Shown in pieces: positions 6,794 through 16,149 of a stretch of DNA of 64,000 nucleotides. The translations under genes were made by a program, and so were the position numbers. The DNA lies in contig NZ_JAVRHY010000001.1 of the NCBI RefSeq assembly GCF_031846305.1, forward strand, positions 62,001 to 126,000, given 5' to 3'. The notes below the pieces were generated by a model. That model searched no databases, was not told the origin of the DNA, and worked only from the letters and a program-made list of their open reading frames with translations. Numbering within the stretch: position 1 is the stretch's first letter; each line of letters begins with the position of its first letter. The stretch is from Spectribacter acetivorans (lineage in GTDB: Bacteria > Pseudomonadota > Gammaproteobacteria > Nevskiales > Salinisphaeraceae).

Positions 6794-9133
6794 ATGGTGG
6801 CCCGGTCCCGCAACAGCAAGGCCCCGGCGCCGGCAAAGCCGGCCGATCAGTCCTGGTACCGGCAACGGCTCGGTCGGCTGCTGCGCGAGGCGTCGCTTTT
6901 TCTGGCCGCCGCCTGCACCCTGTTCTTGCTCGCCGCGCTGATCAGCCACAGCCCCACCGACCCGGGCTGGTCGCGACTGGCCGGCGATACCGTGGTAAGC
7001 AATGTCTTTGGCCGCCCGGGCGCCTGGTTCGCCGATGTGCTGCTCAGCCTGTTCGGCTACCTGGGGTTCGTATTCCCCTGGCTAATTCTCTATGCCGGAT
7101 GGCTGGCCTATGCCGGCGGCCGCCAGCCGGTGGGCGACGCGCTCAGCATCACGGTGCGCGCGGTGTCCCTGATGCTTTGGCTGACGGCGGGCTGCGGCCT
7201 GGCCTCGCTGTCGCTGGCCGGCGGTGCGGGGCTGCCGCAGGGCAGCGGCGGCATTCTCGGCGCCTCGGTCGCCGGCGGTCTGCAGGCGGTTCTGAATACC
7301 GCGGGCGCCGCCTGGCTGTTGATCACCCTGTTCATCATCACGCTGTCCACCGGACTGGGCTTTTCCTGGCTGACGGTAACCGAACGGGTGGGGCGCTGGG
7401 TGCAGTCGGCGGCGGCACGAGTGGCCACCGCTATGGCGGGCCTGTGGCAGGCCCTGCGCAAGTGGCAGGAAACGCGTCGCCGCAAGCCGCCGGCGCCGCC
7501 GGTCACACCACCCGCGCCGACCAAGACCAAGCCCCGGCGCCCGCCGAGTCTGGGTCCATCGAAATCGAAGCCGGACAGCACGCAGCTGGACCTGCCGATG
7601 GACGCACAGGACAGCGACGAACCTGCGGTGCGCTTCGATCCCGAGCGCGACGATCCGCTACCCGGCCCCCAGTTGCTGGATCCGGCCCGTGCGGTGGTGT
7701 CGGGCTACGACGAGGCGGCTTTGCAGCGCCTGTCCGAGGAACTGGAACAGCATCTGGCCGATTTCGGGGTCCAGGCCAAGGTGGTCGGCGTGCAGCCGGG
7801 GCCGGTGATTACCCGCTTCGAACTGGATCCGGCGCCGGGCGTCAAGGTCAATCAGTTCACCAATCTGGCCAAGGATCTGGCGCGGGCGATGTCGACCACC
7901 AGTGTGCGCGTGGTGGAGGTGATCCCGGGCAAGTCGGTGGTGGGGCTGGAAATTCCCAATCACGAGCGGGAAATCGTGGCGCTGCGCGAGATTCTGGAAT
8001 CCACCCGCTACACCGCGTCGGTGTCGGGCGTCACCCTGGCACTGGGTAAGGATATCGGCGGTGGGCCGGTGACCGCCGATCTGGGCAAGATGCCGCATCT
8101 GCTGGTGGCGGGCACCACCGGGTCAGGGAAGTCGGTGGCGATCAACGTGATGATCCTGTCGATTCTCTACAAGGCGTCGCCCGAGCAGGTTCGCCTGATC
8201 ATGATCGATCCCAAGATGCTGGAGCTGTCGGTCTACGAGGGCATTCCGCACCTGCTGGCGCCGGTGGTCACCGACATGAAGGAGGCCGCCAACGCCTTGC
8301 GTTGGTGTGTGGCGGAAATGGAACGCCGCTACAAGCTGATGGCGGCGCTGGGCGTGCGCAATATCGCCGGCTTCAACCGCAAACTGGAAGAGGCGCGCAA
8401 GCAGGGCAGGCCCATTATTGATCCGCTTTTCAACGGCGGCGAAGGAGAGGAGGCACCGGAACTGGAGGCGATGCCGGCGATCGTAGTGATTGTCGACGAA
8501 CTGGCTGATCTGATGATGGTGGTCGGCAAGAAGGTGGAAGAGCTCATCGCCCGCCTGGCCCAGAAGGCCCGTGCCGCCGGCCTGCACATGATTCTGGCCA
8601 CGCAGCGCCCGTCAGTGGACGTGATCACCGGCCTGATCAAGGCCAACATCCCCACCCGCATCGCCTTCCAGGTGGCCTCCCGGGTGGATTCCCGCACCAT
8701 TCTCGACCAGCAGGGGGCGGAAAGCCTGCTCGGTCACGGCGACATGCTGTTCCTGCCCCCTGGCACCGGCCTGCCGACCCGCGTCCACGGGGCCTTCGTG
8801 GACGACCACGAGGTGCACAAGGTGGTGGAATTTCTCAAGCAGACGGGTGATCCCGACTACAACGAGGCGATCCTCAGCGGTGCCGCCGACGGTGACGATA
8901 ACGGCGGTGGCATCGACGGCGGCGACGCGGAAGAGGATCCGCTCTACGATCAGGCCGTGGCGGTGGTCACCGAGAGCCGCAAGGCCTCGATCTCCTACGT
9001 GCAGCGGCGCCTGCGAGTGGGTTACAACCGCGCCGCGCGGCTGGTGGAGCAGATGGAAGTGGCCGGCATCGTGGGTCCGGTGGAGGGCGGCGGCAGTCGC
9101 GAGGTCCTGGCCCCGCCACCGCCAAAGGATTGA
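6794..9133 (+). CDS. ftsK: DNA translocase FtsK
   Basis: FtsK is the divisome-anchored motor that pumps chromosome dimers through the septum and activates XerCD at dif. The 779-residue product has about four N-terminal membrane segments (residues 30-200), a short proline/lysine-rich linker (about 220-275), the alpha/beta motor with Walker A GTTGSGKS near residue 440 and IVVIVDELADLMM, and a C-terminal winged-helix gamma domain (SISYVQRRLRVGYNRAARL) that reads KOPS sites. The linker is short compared with E. coli. ATG 6794 directly follows an in-frame GTG at 6791; either could start. lolA follows on the same strand. Confidence 0.96.
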   Translation: MVARSRNSKAPAPAKPADQSWYRQRLGRLLREASLFLAAACTLFLLAALISHSPTDPGWSRLAGDTVVSNVFGRPGAWFADVLLSLFGYLGFVFPWLILYAGWLAYAGGRQPVGDALSITVRAVSLMLWLTAGCGLASLSLAGGAGLPQGSGGILGASVAGGLQAVLNTAGAAWLLITLFIITLSTGLGFSWLTVTERVGRWVQSAAARVATAMAGLWQALRKWQETRRRKPPAPPVTPPAPTKTKPRRPPSLGPSKSKPDSTQLDLPMDAQDSDEPAVRFDPERDDPLPGPQLLDPARAVVSGYDEAALQRLSEELEQHLADFGVQAKVVGVQPGPVITRFELDPAPGVKVNQFTNLAKDLARAMSTTSVRVVEVIPGKSVVGLEIPNHEREIVALREILESTRYTASVSGVTLALGKDIGGGPVTADLGKMPHLLVAGTTGSGKSVAINVMILSILYKASPEQVRLIMIDPKMLELSVYEGIPHLLAPVVTDMKEAANALRWCVAEMERRYKLMAALGVRNIAGFNRKLEEARKQGRPIIDPLFNGGEGEEAPELEAMPAIVVIVDELADLMMVVGKKVEELIARLAQKARAAGLHMILATQRPSVDVITGLIKANIPTRIAFQVASRVDSRTILDQQGAESLLGHGDMLFLPPGTGLPTRVHGAFVDDHEVHKVVEFLKQTGDPDYNEAILSGAADGDDNGGGIDGGDAEEDPLYDQAVAVVTESRKASISYVQRRLRVGYNRAARLVEQMEVAGIVGPVEGGGSREVLAPPPPKD

Positions 9134-9204
9134 GGTTGTTGTTCAGGATTGGTTCAGATCATCGGCGTACGCTGGGCGCCATCGAGTTATCCCGGAGTCA
9201 GTTG

Positions 9205-9837
9205 ATGCGATATCTGCGCCTTGTTTTTCTGGTAGTTATGGCCGTGGCCATGCCCGCCCACGCCGGCGAGGGCGAGGACGCGCTCCAGGCGTTCTATCAG
9301 AACGTCGACACCCTGCGGGCGGACTTCGAGCAGGTTCAGGTCGACGAGGACGGCGCGACGATCCAGCGCACCGCCGGCGAATTCCTGCTGGCACGCCCGG
9401 ATCGTTTCCGCTGGAGCTACCGCGAGCCTTACGAACAGATCATCGTCAGCGATGGCGACGCGTTCTACTTTCATGATGTGGACCTGTCGCAGGTGACAGT
9501 GCGTGATGTGGACCGCAGCCTGCGCGCCACGCCGGCCCAATTGCTGGCGGGCGGCAAGGCGCTGGAATCGGCGTTCCGGATCGAGGAGGCGGGCCGCCGC
9601 GACGGACTGGCGTGGGTGACTCTCACGCCGCGCGAGGGCGACGGCGATTTCACCGAAATCCGGATCGGGTTCGATGGCAGCCGTCCGGCCCGCATGGAAC
9701 TCGACGATCAACTGGGCCAGACCACGCAAATAAAGTTCACCGATGTCGTGGTGGATGCCGAGATTGCGCCGGCTAGGTTCACGCTCGAGATTCCCGATGA
9801 CGCAACCGTGGTGGACGGGCGCGGCGAGGGTCAGTGA
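9205..9837 (+). CDS. lolA: Outer-membrane lipoprotein carrier protein LolA
   Basis: LolA shuttles lipoproteins across the periplasm from LolCDE to LolB. The 210-residue precursor has a signal peptide with likely cleavage after AHA (residue 20), then LolA features: DTLRADFEQVQ, AGEFLLARPDRFRWSYREPYEQIIVSDG and DLSQVTVRDVD. ATG 9205 has GGAG seven bases upstream; an in-frame start at 9130 would put 25 unrelated residues before the signal peptide. It lies 71 bases behind ftsK, as in Pseudomonas. Confidence 0.93.
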   Translation: MRYLRLVFLVVMAVAMPAHAGEGEDALQAFYQNVDTLRADFEQVQVDEDGATIQRTAGEFLLARPDRFRWSYREPYEQIIVSDGDAFYFHDVDLSQVTVRDVDRSLRATPAQLLAGGKALESAFRIEEAGRRDGLAWVTLTPREGDGDFTEIRIGFDGSRPARMELDDQLGQTTQIKFTDVVVDAEIAPARFTLEIPDDATVVDGRGEGQ

Positions 9838-10223
9838 ACGATACCGACCGACCTGGCGCTTTCTGGTGGTGGCTGGGGCTCGCCGGCTGCGGCCTGCTTC
9901 TTGTGCTGGCCCTTGCGCCCGGTACCCCGGGGCCGTCTTTCACCTACGGCGACAAGGTCGGTCACCTCGCGGCGTTCGCGTTGCTCGGCGGGTGGTTCGG
10001 GGCCTTGCGGCGTGACGCGCTGCCCTGGATCGGCCTGGCACTGCTGGCCTATGGTGGCCTGATCGAACTGCTGCAGGGCCTGACCCCCAGCCGTCTTCCC
10101 GAATGGGGGGATCTATTGGCGGATCTGGCCGGCATCGTGCTGGGCATTCTGTTATTGAGCACCGGCATGCAGCGCGTGATGGTCGGGCTGGAAAGAGGTC
10201 TTAGTGAGCGCCGCCGCCGATAA
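9834..10223 (+). CDS. VanZ-like membrane protein
   Basis: A 129-residue protein with about four membrane segments and the VanZ-family pattern: KVGHLAAFALLGGWFG, then IELLQGLTPSRLPEWGDLLADLAGIVLG. The His of KVGHLAAF and the E-LQ...R-gD-xDhxxNxxG-like block are the conserved family sites. Function is unknown for non-resistance members. It starts with GTG overlapping the lolA stop (GTGA), with GAGGG just upstream, and its end overlaps rarA by 20 bases, so it is coupled to both. Confidence 0.8.
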   Translation: MNDTDRPGAFWWWLGLAGCGLLLVLALAPGTPGPSFTYGDKVGHLAAFALLGGWFGALRRDALPWIGLALLAYGGLIELLQGLTPSRLPEWGDLLADLAGIVLGILLLSTGMQRVMVGLERGLSERRRR

Positions 10224-11532
10224 CACGGCCGGCCGGCCGCTGGCGGACCGTATGCGTCCGCGCGAACTGGCGGACATGGTCGGTCAGGCGCATGTGCTGG
10301 GGGAGGGAAAGCCCCTGCGTCGGGCATTGGCCGCCGGTCGTCTGCACTCCATGATTCTCTGGGGTCCCCCGGGTACCGGCAAGACCACGCTGGCCAGACT
10401 GCTGGCGGGCGAGGCCGGTTACCGTTTCCGGCAGATTTCGGCCGTGATGGCCGGGGTCAAGGACATTCGTGCGGCGGTTGCCGATGCCCGGGCAGCGCTG
10501 GATGACGGTGACGCGCCCACGCTGCTGTTCATCGACGAGGTCCATCGCTTCAACAAGGCCCAGCAGGATGGTCTGCTGCCGTTCGTGGAGGACGGCACGC
10601 TGGTGCTGGTGGGCGCGACCACGGAAAATCCGTCGTTCGAGGTCAATAACGCGCTGTTGTCCCGGTCCCGTACCTACGTGCTGCGATCGCTGACTGCCGC
10701 GGATCTGCGCCAGCTAATCGATCGGGCGCTGACGGACGACCAGCAGGGACTCGGTGCGCGCGGGGTGGCGATGACACCGGCGCTGCGTGATCAGCTGGCC
10801 GAGCGTGCCGACGGCGATGCCCGGCGTGCCCTGAATCTGCTGGAACTCGCCGCCGATATCGCCACGGACGTGGATGGCCGAATCACGATCGCCGAGGCCG
10901 ATCTGGCAGAAGTTCTTCGCGAAGGCCTGCGGCGTTTCGACAAGGGCGGCGACGCTTTCTACGACCAGATATCGGCCCTGCACAAATCGGTGCGGGGCAC
11001 CGATCCGGATGCCGCCATATACTGGTTCTGCCGCATGATCGATGGTGGTTGCGATCCCCGCTATCTCGCCCGCCGGATAGTTCGCATGGCCAGCGAGGAT
11101 ATCGGCAATGCCGATCCGCGCGGCCTGCGGCTGGCGCTGGACGCCTGCGAGACTTACGAACGGCTCGGCAGCCCGGAAGGCGAACTGGCGATTGCCCAGG
11201 CGGTGATCTTTCTGGCCTGCGCGGCCAAGAGCAACGCCGTCTACAACGCCTACAAGGCGGGGCTGCGCGCCGCCAGCGAGCACGGCAGCCTGGAAGTGCC
11301 CATGCATCTGCGGAATGCGCCGACCGGCCTGATGAAGGATCTGGGTCACGGTGCCGGGTACCGGTATGCCCACAACGAACCTGGCGCCTACGCGGCGGAT
11401 GAAACCTACCTGCCGGACGCGTTGATCGGCAACCGTTACTACGAACCGGTAGACCGCGGCCTCGAGGGCCGCATCCGGGCCAAGCTGGCGACATTGCGCG
11501 GCGAGGGCGGAAACAGCGAGGATAGCCCTTAG
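10204..11532 (+). CDS. rarA: Replication-associated recombination protein RarA (MgsA)
   Basis: RarA is a clamp-loader-related AAA+ ATPase acting at stalled replication forks. The 442-residue product shows LADRMRPRELADMVGQ, Walker A GPPGTGKTT, the Walker B FIDEVHRFNK, the sensor block GATTENPSFEVN, and the C-terminal MgsA domain (KSVRGTDPDAAIYW, DIGNADPRGLRLA, LACAAKSNAVYNAY). It starts with GTG 10204 inside the VanZ-like gene. lolA-VanZ-rarA-serS order is as in Pseudomonas apart from the inserted genes before serS. Confidence 0.95.
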   Translation: MSAAADNTAGRPLADRMRPRELADMVGQAHVLGEGKPLRRALAAGRLHSMILWGPPGTGKTTLARLLAGEAGYRFRQISAVMAGVKDIRAAVADARAALDDGDAPTLLFIDEVHRFNKAQQDGLLPFVEDGTLVLVGATTENPSFEVNNALLSRSRTYVLRSLTAADLRQLIDRALTDDQQGLGARGVAMTPALRDQLAERADGDARRALNLLELAADIATDVDGRITIAEADLAEVLREGLRRFDKGGDAFYDQISALHKSVRGTDPDAAIYWFCRMIDGGCDPRYLARRIVRMASEDIGNADPRGLRLALDACETYERLGSPEGELAIAQAVIFLACAAKSNAVYNAYKAGLRAASEHGSLEVPMHLRNAPTGLMKDLGHGAGYRYAHNEPGAYAADETYLPDALIGNRYYEPVDRGLEGRIRAKLATLRGEGGNSEDSP

Positions 11533-11538
11533 TAACGA

Positions 11539-11557
11539 CCGGCGGCGTTACCGCCGG
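11539..11557 (+). terminator. Hairpin after rarA
   Basis: CCGGCGG (11539-11545), loop CGTTA, CCGCCGG (11551-11557): a perfect 7-bp stem ten bases after the rarA stop. There is no T tract, so it is only a possible terminator. Confidence 0.3.
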
Positions 11558-11618
11558 AGCAGTCATGCGCGTGGGGTAGCCGGCCGCGGCAGACAAGAAC
11601 CGACAGGGGGAGCAGCTG

Positions 11619-12986
11619 ATGGCAGGTTTTCTGGATCGCGAGCGAACGGTGGCCGGGCCCGGTTTCAATCGCTGGATGGTGCCGCCGGCCGCGCTTTGCA
11701 TTCATCTGTGCATTGGTCAGGTCTACGCCTTCAGTGTCTTCAATCTGCCGATGACGCGGCTGATTGGAGTAACCGAATCCGCCCCGGGTGACTGGAAACT
11801 GACCACGCTGGGGTGGATTTTCAGCATTTCGATAGTCTGTCTGGGCCTGGCCGCCGCGTTTGCGGGGAGCTGGCTCGAACGAGTGGGGCCGCGCAAGGCC
11901 ATGTTGCTGTCGGCAACCTGTTTCGGTGGTGGCTTCCTGGTATCCGCCCTTGGCATCTGGCTGCACGTCATCTGGCTGGTTTACCTGGGGTACGGCGTGC
12001 TTGGCGGTATCGGCCTGGGAATCGGTTACATTTCCCCGGTTTCCACGCTGATCAAGTGGTTTCCCGATCGTCCCGGGATGGCCACCGGCATGGCCATCAT
12101 GGGTTTCGGCGGTGGCGCCATGATCGGCTCGCCGCTGGCGGTTGGACTCATGGCGTTTTTCTCCGGGCCTGAATCGGTGGGCGTGGCGCCGACCTTTGTG
12201 ACGATGGGGCTGATCTACTTCACCTTCATGACGATCGGTGCGCTGCTGGTTCGCTTGCCGCCGGAAGGCTGGCTGCCCGCGGGATATCAGCCGCCGGCCG
12301 AGTCCGGCAAGCTGATCACGACCGCTCATGTGCACGTGGACGAAGCGCTAAAGACGCCGCAGTTCTACCTGGTCTGGATGGTGCTGTTCCTTAACGTGAG
12401 TGCCGGCATCGGGGTGCTCGGGCAAGCTTCGGCGATGTCGCAGGAAATGATGCCCGGCAAGATCGAGGCAGCGGCGGCGGCAGGCTTTGTCGGTTTGCTC
12501 AGCATCTTCAACATGGCCGGTCGCTTCATCTGGGCATCGGCCTCGGATTATCTCGGACGCAAGAATACTTATCTGGTTTTCTTCGCCCTCGGCATGGCGC
12601 TTTACGCGGCGGTGCCGCCAGCCGCGGCCATGGGCAGCGTCGTGCTGTACGTGCTCTGCTATTGCGTGATCATGAGCATGTACGGGGGAGGCTTTGCCAC
12701 GGTGCCGGCCTACCTGAAGGATCTGTTCGGCACGATGCATGTGGGTGCGATTCATGGCCGCCTGCTTACGGCCTGGGCTGCAGCTGGCGTGATGGGCCCG
12801 GTATTGATCAACTATATCCGCGAGTTCCAGATAGAGGCCGGAGTACCCAAGGCGCAGGCCTATACCGTGACCATGTACATCATGGTGGGGCTGCTGTTCC
12901 TGGGATTGATCTGCAATGCTTTGATTCGTGCGGTGGACAGCCGCCATCACCATAGCGAGCCCGACACCGGTGGGAGCCGCTTATGA
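11619..12986 (+). CDS. OFA-family (oxalate/formate antiporter-like) MFS transporter
   Basis: A 455-residue major facilitator protein with 12 predicted membrane segments. Early residues CIGQVYAFSVFN, the SWLERVGPRKAM loop, GYGVLGGIGLGIGYISPVSTLIKWFPDRPGMATGMAIMGFGGGA in parts, and YGGGFATVPAYLKDLFG match the oxalate/formate antiporter family. The real substrate cannot be read from sequence; carboxylates are the known range. A Shine-Dalgarno-like GGGGGAG lies about seven bases before ATG 11619. The stop overlaps the start of a 43-codon membrane peptide gene, suggesting a two-component transporter. Confidence 0.85.
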   Translation: MAGFLDRERTVAGPGFNRWMVPPAALCIHLCIGQVYAFSVFNLPMTRLIGVTESAPGDWKLTTLGWIFSISIVCLGLAAAFAGSWLERVGPRKAMLLSATCFGGGFLVSALGIWLHVIWLVYLGYGVLGGIGLGIGYISPVSTLIKWFPDRPGMATGMAIMGFGGGAMIGSPLAVGLMAFFSGPESVGVAPTFVTMGLIYFTFMTIGALLVRLPPEGWLPAGYQPPAESGKLITTAHVHVDEALKTPQFYLVWMVLFLNVSAGIGVLGQASAMSQEMMPGKIEAAAAAGFVGLLSIFNMAGRFIWASASDYLGRKNTYLVFFALGMALYAAVPPAAAMGSVVLYVLCYCVIMSMYGGGFATVPAYLKDLFGTMHVGAIHGRLLTAWAAAGVMGPVLINYIREFQIEAGVPKAQAYTVTMYIMVGLLFLGLICNALIRAVDSRHHHSEPDTGGSRL

Positions 12987-13114
12987 GTTCGCGAAAGGCC
13001 GATTCGACGACAACACCGACCTGGCAGTTGGTGGCAGTGTGGACGCTCGTGCTGGTGCCGATGGGCTGGGGAGTCCTGGAGACGCTGGCCAAGGCGGCCC
13101 AGCTCTTCAGTTGA
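12983..13114 (+). CDS. Tiny membrane protein, probable accessory subunit of the OFA transporter
   Basis: A 43-residue product whose ATG overlaps the transporter stop (ATGA), so it is translationally coupled. It has a polar N-terminus of about 13 residues, one hydrophobic segment (residues 14-32, WQLVAVWTLVLVPMGWGVL) and a short amphipathic tail. Small membrane partners are known beside some transporters, for example MetS with MetP; similar short proteins are annotated next to OFA transporters. The 3' end overlaps the convergent dehalogenase gene by eight bases. Being a real gene is likely; the role is inferred. Confidence 0.7.
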   Translation: MSSRKADSTTTPTWQLVAVWTLVLVPMGWGVLETLAKAAQLFS

Positions 13115-13778
13115 TCCCAAGCAACTGCTCAGCCAGGTGATCGAGATCCCGGGCGACCAGGTCGGGGGTCTCTCCGGCGCGGTGACAGACCGTCTCCTGC
13201 CGGCTGATGTATGCGCCCGCAAAGCCGGCTCGCATGGCGCCGGTGATGTCCCAGTCGTGGGCTGCCACCATGCACAGATCGGCCGGCGCCGCCGCCAGGG
13301 TTTCGACCGCATGGGCATAGACGGCCGGGTGCGGCTTGAAGCGCTGCACCGCGTCCACCGAGAGAATGTGCTCGAAGTACCGGTCCAGACCGGCACGCCG
13401 CAACTGCTCGTCGACGGTGGCCTGGGCCGAGTTGGTCAGCGCCGTCAGCCGCAAGCCGGCGTCAGCCAGGCGCGCCAGTCCTGGCGCCACGTCGGGGTGG
13501 GGCGGTAGCTCACGGATAGCGGTCGACACCGCACGGTAGTCGTCGGCCGACAGGGTGCGGCCGTGGCTCGCGGCAAGCGTTGCCAGACTCGCGGCCCCCA
13601 GCGCGGTGAAGTCGCGAAAGGCTCCGGTCAACGACGTCACCATCGACCAGCGCAGCAGCAGCGCGAACCACTCGCGGCGGACGCCGGCGTCGCCGAACAG
13701 GTCCGCGAACAGCGGGTCCAGCGCTGCCAGATCCAGCAGCGTTTCGTTGACGTCGAAGACCAGCATGCGGGGTGTCAT
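13107..13778 (-). CDS. HAD-family haloacid dehalogenase type II
   Basis: A 223-residue HAD hydrolase. The nucleophile Asp9 sits in FDVNETLLD, followed by LLLRWSMVTSLTG, motif II LTNS, motif III Lys in RFKPHPAVYAHA, and the C-terminal MVAAHDWDI. This pattern is that of L-2-haloacid dehalogenases, which hydrolyse 2-haloacids to D-2-hydroxyacids; many annotated members have not been tested. ATG 13778 fits the family N-terminus. The gene is convergent with the small membrane protein and divergent from serS. Confidence 0.88.
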   Translation of the reverse strand: MTPRMLVFDVNETLLDLAALDPLFADLFGDAGVRREWFALLLRWSMVTSLTGAFRDFTALGAASLATLAASHGRTLSADDYRAVSTAIRELPPHPDVAPGLARLADAGLRLTALTNSAQATVDEQLRRAGLDRYFEHILSVDAVQRFKPHPAVYAHAVETLAAAPADLCMVAAHDWDITGAMRAGFAGAYISRQETVCHRAGETPDLVARDLDHLAEQLLGIN

Positions 13779-13815
13779 GCCGTCAGCCTAAGCCCGTGAG
13801 CCCGGCAGGTCCACA

Positions 13816-13844
13816 CTGCAGCGCGCAGTCTGTGCCCCTATAAT
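13816..13844 (+). promoter_or_regulatory. Probable serS promoter
   Basis: A perfect TATAAT at 13839-13844 lies 31 bases before the serS start. CTGCAG at 13816-13821 is the best-spaced -35 (17 bases) but is a poor match. Confidence 0.45.
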
Positions 13845-13875
13845 GCGCGCCGATCCCGCAACCGCCCGAACGATC

Positions 13876-15162
13876 ATGCTCGATGCCCGTCTGCTGCGCC
13901 AGGAACCCGATCAGGTGGCCGCCGGCCTGGCCCGTCGCGGCTTCACTCTGGACGTAGCCCGGCTCGCATCGCTGGAAGACACGCGCCGCGAGCTGCAAAC
14001 CCGGACCGAAGAACTGCAGGCCGAACGCAATCGGCGCTCCAAAGCGATCGGGCAGGCCAAGGCCGCGGGCGAGGATATCGCGCCCCTGAAGGCCGAGGTC
14101 GCTGGGCTGGGTGATCAGCTCGACGCCGCCAAGGCCGAGCTTGAAACCCTGATGGCCGAGCTCGACGAGCTGCGCTGGTCGCTGCCGAACCTGCCGCATG
14201 AAAGCGTGCCCGCGGGCGACTCGGAGGACGACAATGTCGAGCAGCGCCGCTGGGGCGAGCCCCGCCAGTTCGATTTCACGCCACGCGATCACGTCGATCT
14301 GGGCGCCGGGCTGGCGATGATGGATTTCGAGGCCGCCGCCAAGGTAACCGGCGCGCGCTTCGTGGTGCTGCAGGCCGATCTGGCCCGTCTGCACCGCGGG
14401 CTGATCCAGTTCATGCTGGACAAGCACACGCGTGAGCACGGCTACCGTGAGGTCTACGTGCCCTACATCGTGTCGGCGGAAAGTCTGCGCGGCACCGGCC
14501 AGCTGCCCAAGTTCGGGGATGACCTGTTCCGGCTGACCGATCCCGAGGATTACTACCTGATTCCCACGGCGGAAGTGCCGGTGACCAACCTGGTGCGGGA
14601 CCGCATTCTGGATACCGAGACGATGCCGCTGCGCTTCGTCGCCCACACCCCCTGTTTCCGGGCCGAAGCCGGCGCGCACGGCAAGGACGTGCGCGGCATG
14701 ATCCGCCAGCATCAGTTCGAGAAGGTGGAGCTGGTGCAGGTTGTCGATCCCGCCAGCTCCTACGACGCCCTGGAACAGCTCACCGGCCACGCGGAAGCAG
14801 TGCTGCAGGCGCTGGAACTGCCCTACCGGGTGGTCGCGTTGTGCGGCGGCGATCTCGGCGCGTCGGCCGCCAAGACCTACGATCTGGAAGTCTGGCTGCC
14901 GAGCCAGGAGACCTATCGCGAAATTTCCTCCTGCAGCAATTTCGAGGCTTTCCAGGCTCGCCGCATGCAGGCCCGTTACCGCGATCCCGAGACAGGCAAG
15001 CCGGCACTGGTGCACACGCTGAACGGCTCCGGGGTGGCCATCGGCCGGGCGCTGGTGGCGCTGCTGGAAAATCACCAGCAGGCGGACGGCAGCATCGCCA
15101 TTCCGGCAGCGCTACAGCCCTACATGGGCGGTGATACGCAGCTGGCCCCGGCGGCTGACTGA
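13876..15162 (+). CDS. serS: Seryl-tRNA synthetase
   Basis: Class II synthetase charging tRNA-Ser. The 428-residue product has the N-terminal coiled-coil tRNA-binding arm (residues about 25-110, LQTRTEELQAERNRRSKAIG), then the catalytic core with TAEVPVTNL, motif 2 (FRAEAGAHGKDVRGMIRQHQ in part), SSCSNFEAFQARR and motif 3 (NGSGVAIGRALVALLEN). Length is normal. ATG 13876 gives the standard start MLDARLLR; an in-frame ATG at 13843 lies in the -10 box and is rejected. It is convergent with cysB. Confidence 0.97.
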   Translation: MLDARLLRQEPDQVAAGLARRGFTLDVARLASLEDTRRELQTRTEELQAERNRRSKAIGQAKAAGEDIAPLKAEVAGLGDQLDAAKAELETLMAELDELRWSLPNLPHESVPAGDSEDDNVEQRRWGEPRQFDFTPRDHVDLGAGLAMMDFEAAAKVTGARFVVLQADLARLHRGLIQFMLDKHTREHGYREVYVPYIVSAESLRGTGQLPKFGDDLFRLTDPEDYYLIPTAEVPVTNLVRDRILDTETMPLRFVAHTPCFRAEAGAHGKDVRGMIRQHQFEKVELVQVVDPASSYDALEQLTGHAEAVLQALELPYRVVALCGGDLGASAAKTYDLEVWLPSQETYREISSCSNFEAFQARRMQARYRDPETGKPALVHTLNGSGVAIGRALVALLENHQQADGSIAIPAALQPYMGGDTQLAPAAD

Positions 15163-15168
15163 GTCCGC

Positions 15169-16149
15169 CTACTCGCGCGGCAGCTCCGGCTGTAGTTCTT
15201 GGACCAGGCGGCGGTAGCGGTCGCCGGGGTGATACTCGATGGCGCGTTCCACGACATCCGGCGTCAGATGCGGCGCGAACATACCGATGAAACGGGTCAT
15301 GTAGGCGCGCAGATAGGTATTGCGCCGGAAGCCGATGTGGGTGGTGCTGTATTCGAACAGGTGACTGGCGTCCAGGCGGACCAGGTCGCTGTCTTCCTCC
15401 GGGTCATAGGCCATGTTGGCCACGATGCCGATGCCCAGTCCCAGCCGCACATAGGTCTTGATCACGTCCGCGTCTACCGCCGTCAGCACCACATCCGGTG
15501 ACACCCCGCGGGTGATGAAGGCCCGGTCGAGTTGCGACCGCCCGGTAAAGCCGAAGGTATAGGTGATCAACGGGTGCTCGGCCAGCGCCGGAATGGTGAG
15601 CTTTTCCACCGACGCTAGCGGGTGATCCGGCGGCACCAGTACGCAACGGTTCCAGTGGTAGCAGGGGAGCATGATCAGCTCTTCGAAATGCTCCATGGCT
15701 TCCGTGGCGATAGCGAAATCCACCTCGCCATCGGCGGCCCATTGGGCGATCTGCGGTGGTGACCCCTGGTTCAGATGCAGTGACACCCGCGGATAGCGCT
15801 TCTTGAAGCCCTGGATGGTGGCCGGCAGGGCGTAACGTGCCTGCGTGTGGGTGGTGCCGATCGACAGGTCGCCACTGTCCGCTGACTGGAACTCGTCAGC
15901 GGCCCGGTGGATGTTGTCTGCCTCGTGCAGCATGCGGCGGGCCACTTTCAGGATTTCCTCGCCGGCCGGGGTGATCCGGTCCAGATGCTTGCCGTTGCGC
16001 GCGAAGATTTCCACGCCCAGTTCTTCCTCCAGTAGCCGTATCTGCTTGCTGATGCCGGGCTGGGAAGTATTCAGATACTCGGCTGCTGCCGTGATATTGA
16101 GGTTGCGGCGGGCCACCTCGTGGATGAATTGGAGCTGACGCAGTTTCAT
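15169..16149 (-). CDS. cysB: LysR-type regulator CysB
   Basis: CysB activates cysteine and sulfur assimilation genes in response to N-acetylserine and represses itself in enteric bacteria. The 326-residue product has the N-terminal winged helix (MKLRQLQFIHEVARRNLN, TSQPGISKQIRLLEEELG) and the CysB-specific effector domain: THTQARYALP, LHLNQGSPPQIAQ, MLPCYHWNR, TYTFGFTGRS, DADVIKTYVRLGLGIGIVA and STTHIGFRR. These match CysB rather than other LysR proteins. It is divergent from the siroheme methyltransferase gene, a fitting partner because siroheme is the sulfite reductase cofactor. Confidence 0.94.
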   Translation of the reverse strand: MKLRQLQFIHEVARRNLNITAAAEYLNTSQPGISKQIRLLEEELGVEIFARNGKHLDRITPAGEEILKVARRMLHEADNIHRAADEFQSADSGDLSIGTTHTQARYALPATIQGFKKRYPRVSLHLNQGSPPQIAQWAADGEVDFAIATEAMEHFEELIMLPCYHWNRCVLVPPDHPLASVEKLTIPALAEHPLITYTFGFTGRSQLDRAFITRGVSPDVVLTAVDADVIKTYVRLGLGIGIVANMAYDPEEDSDLVRLDASHLFEYSTTHIGFRRNTYLRAYMTRFIGMFAPHLTPDVVERAIEYHPGDRYRRLVQELQPELPRE

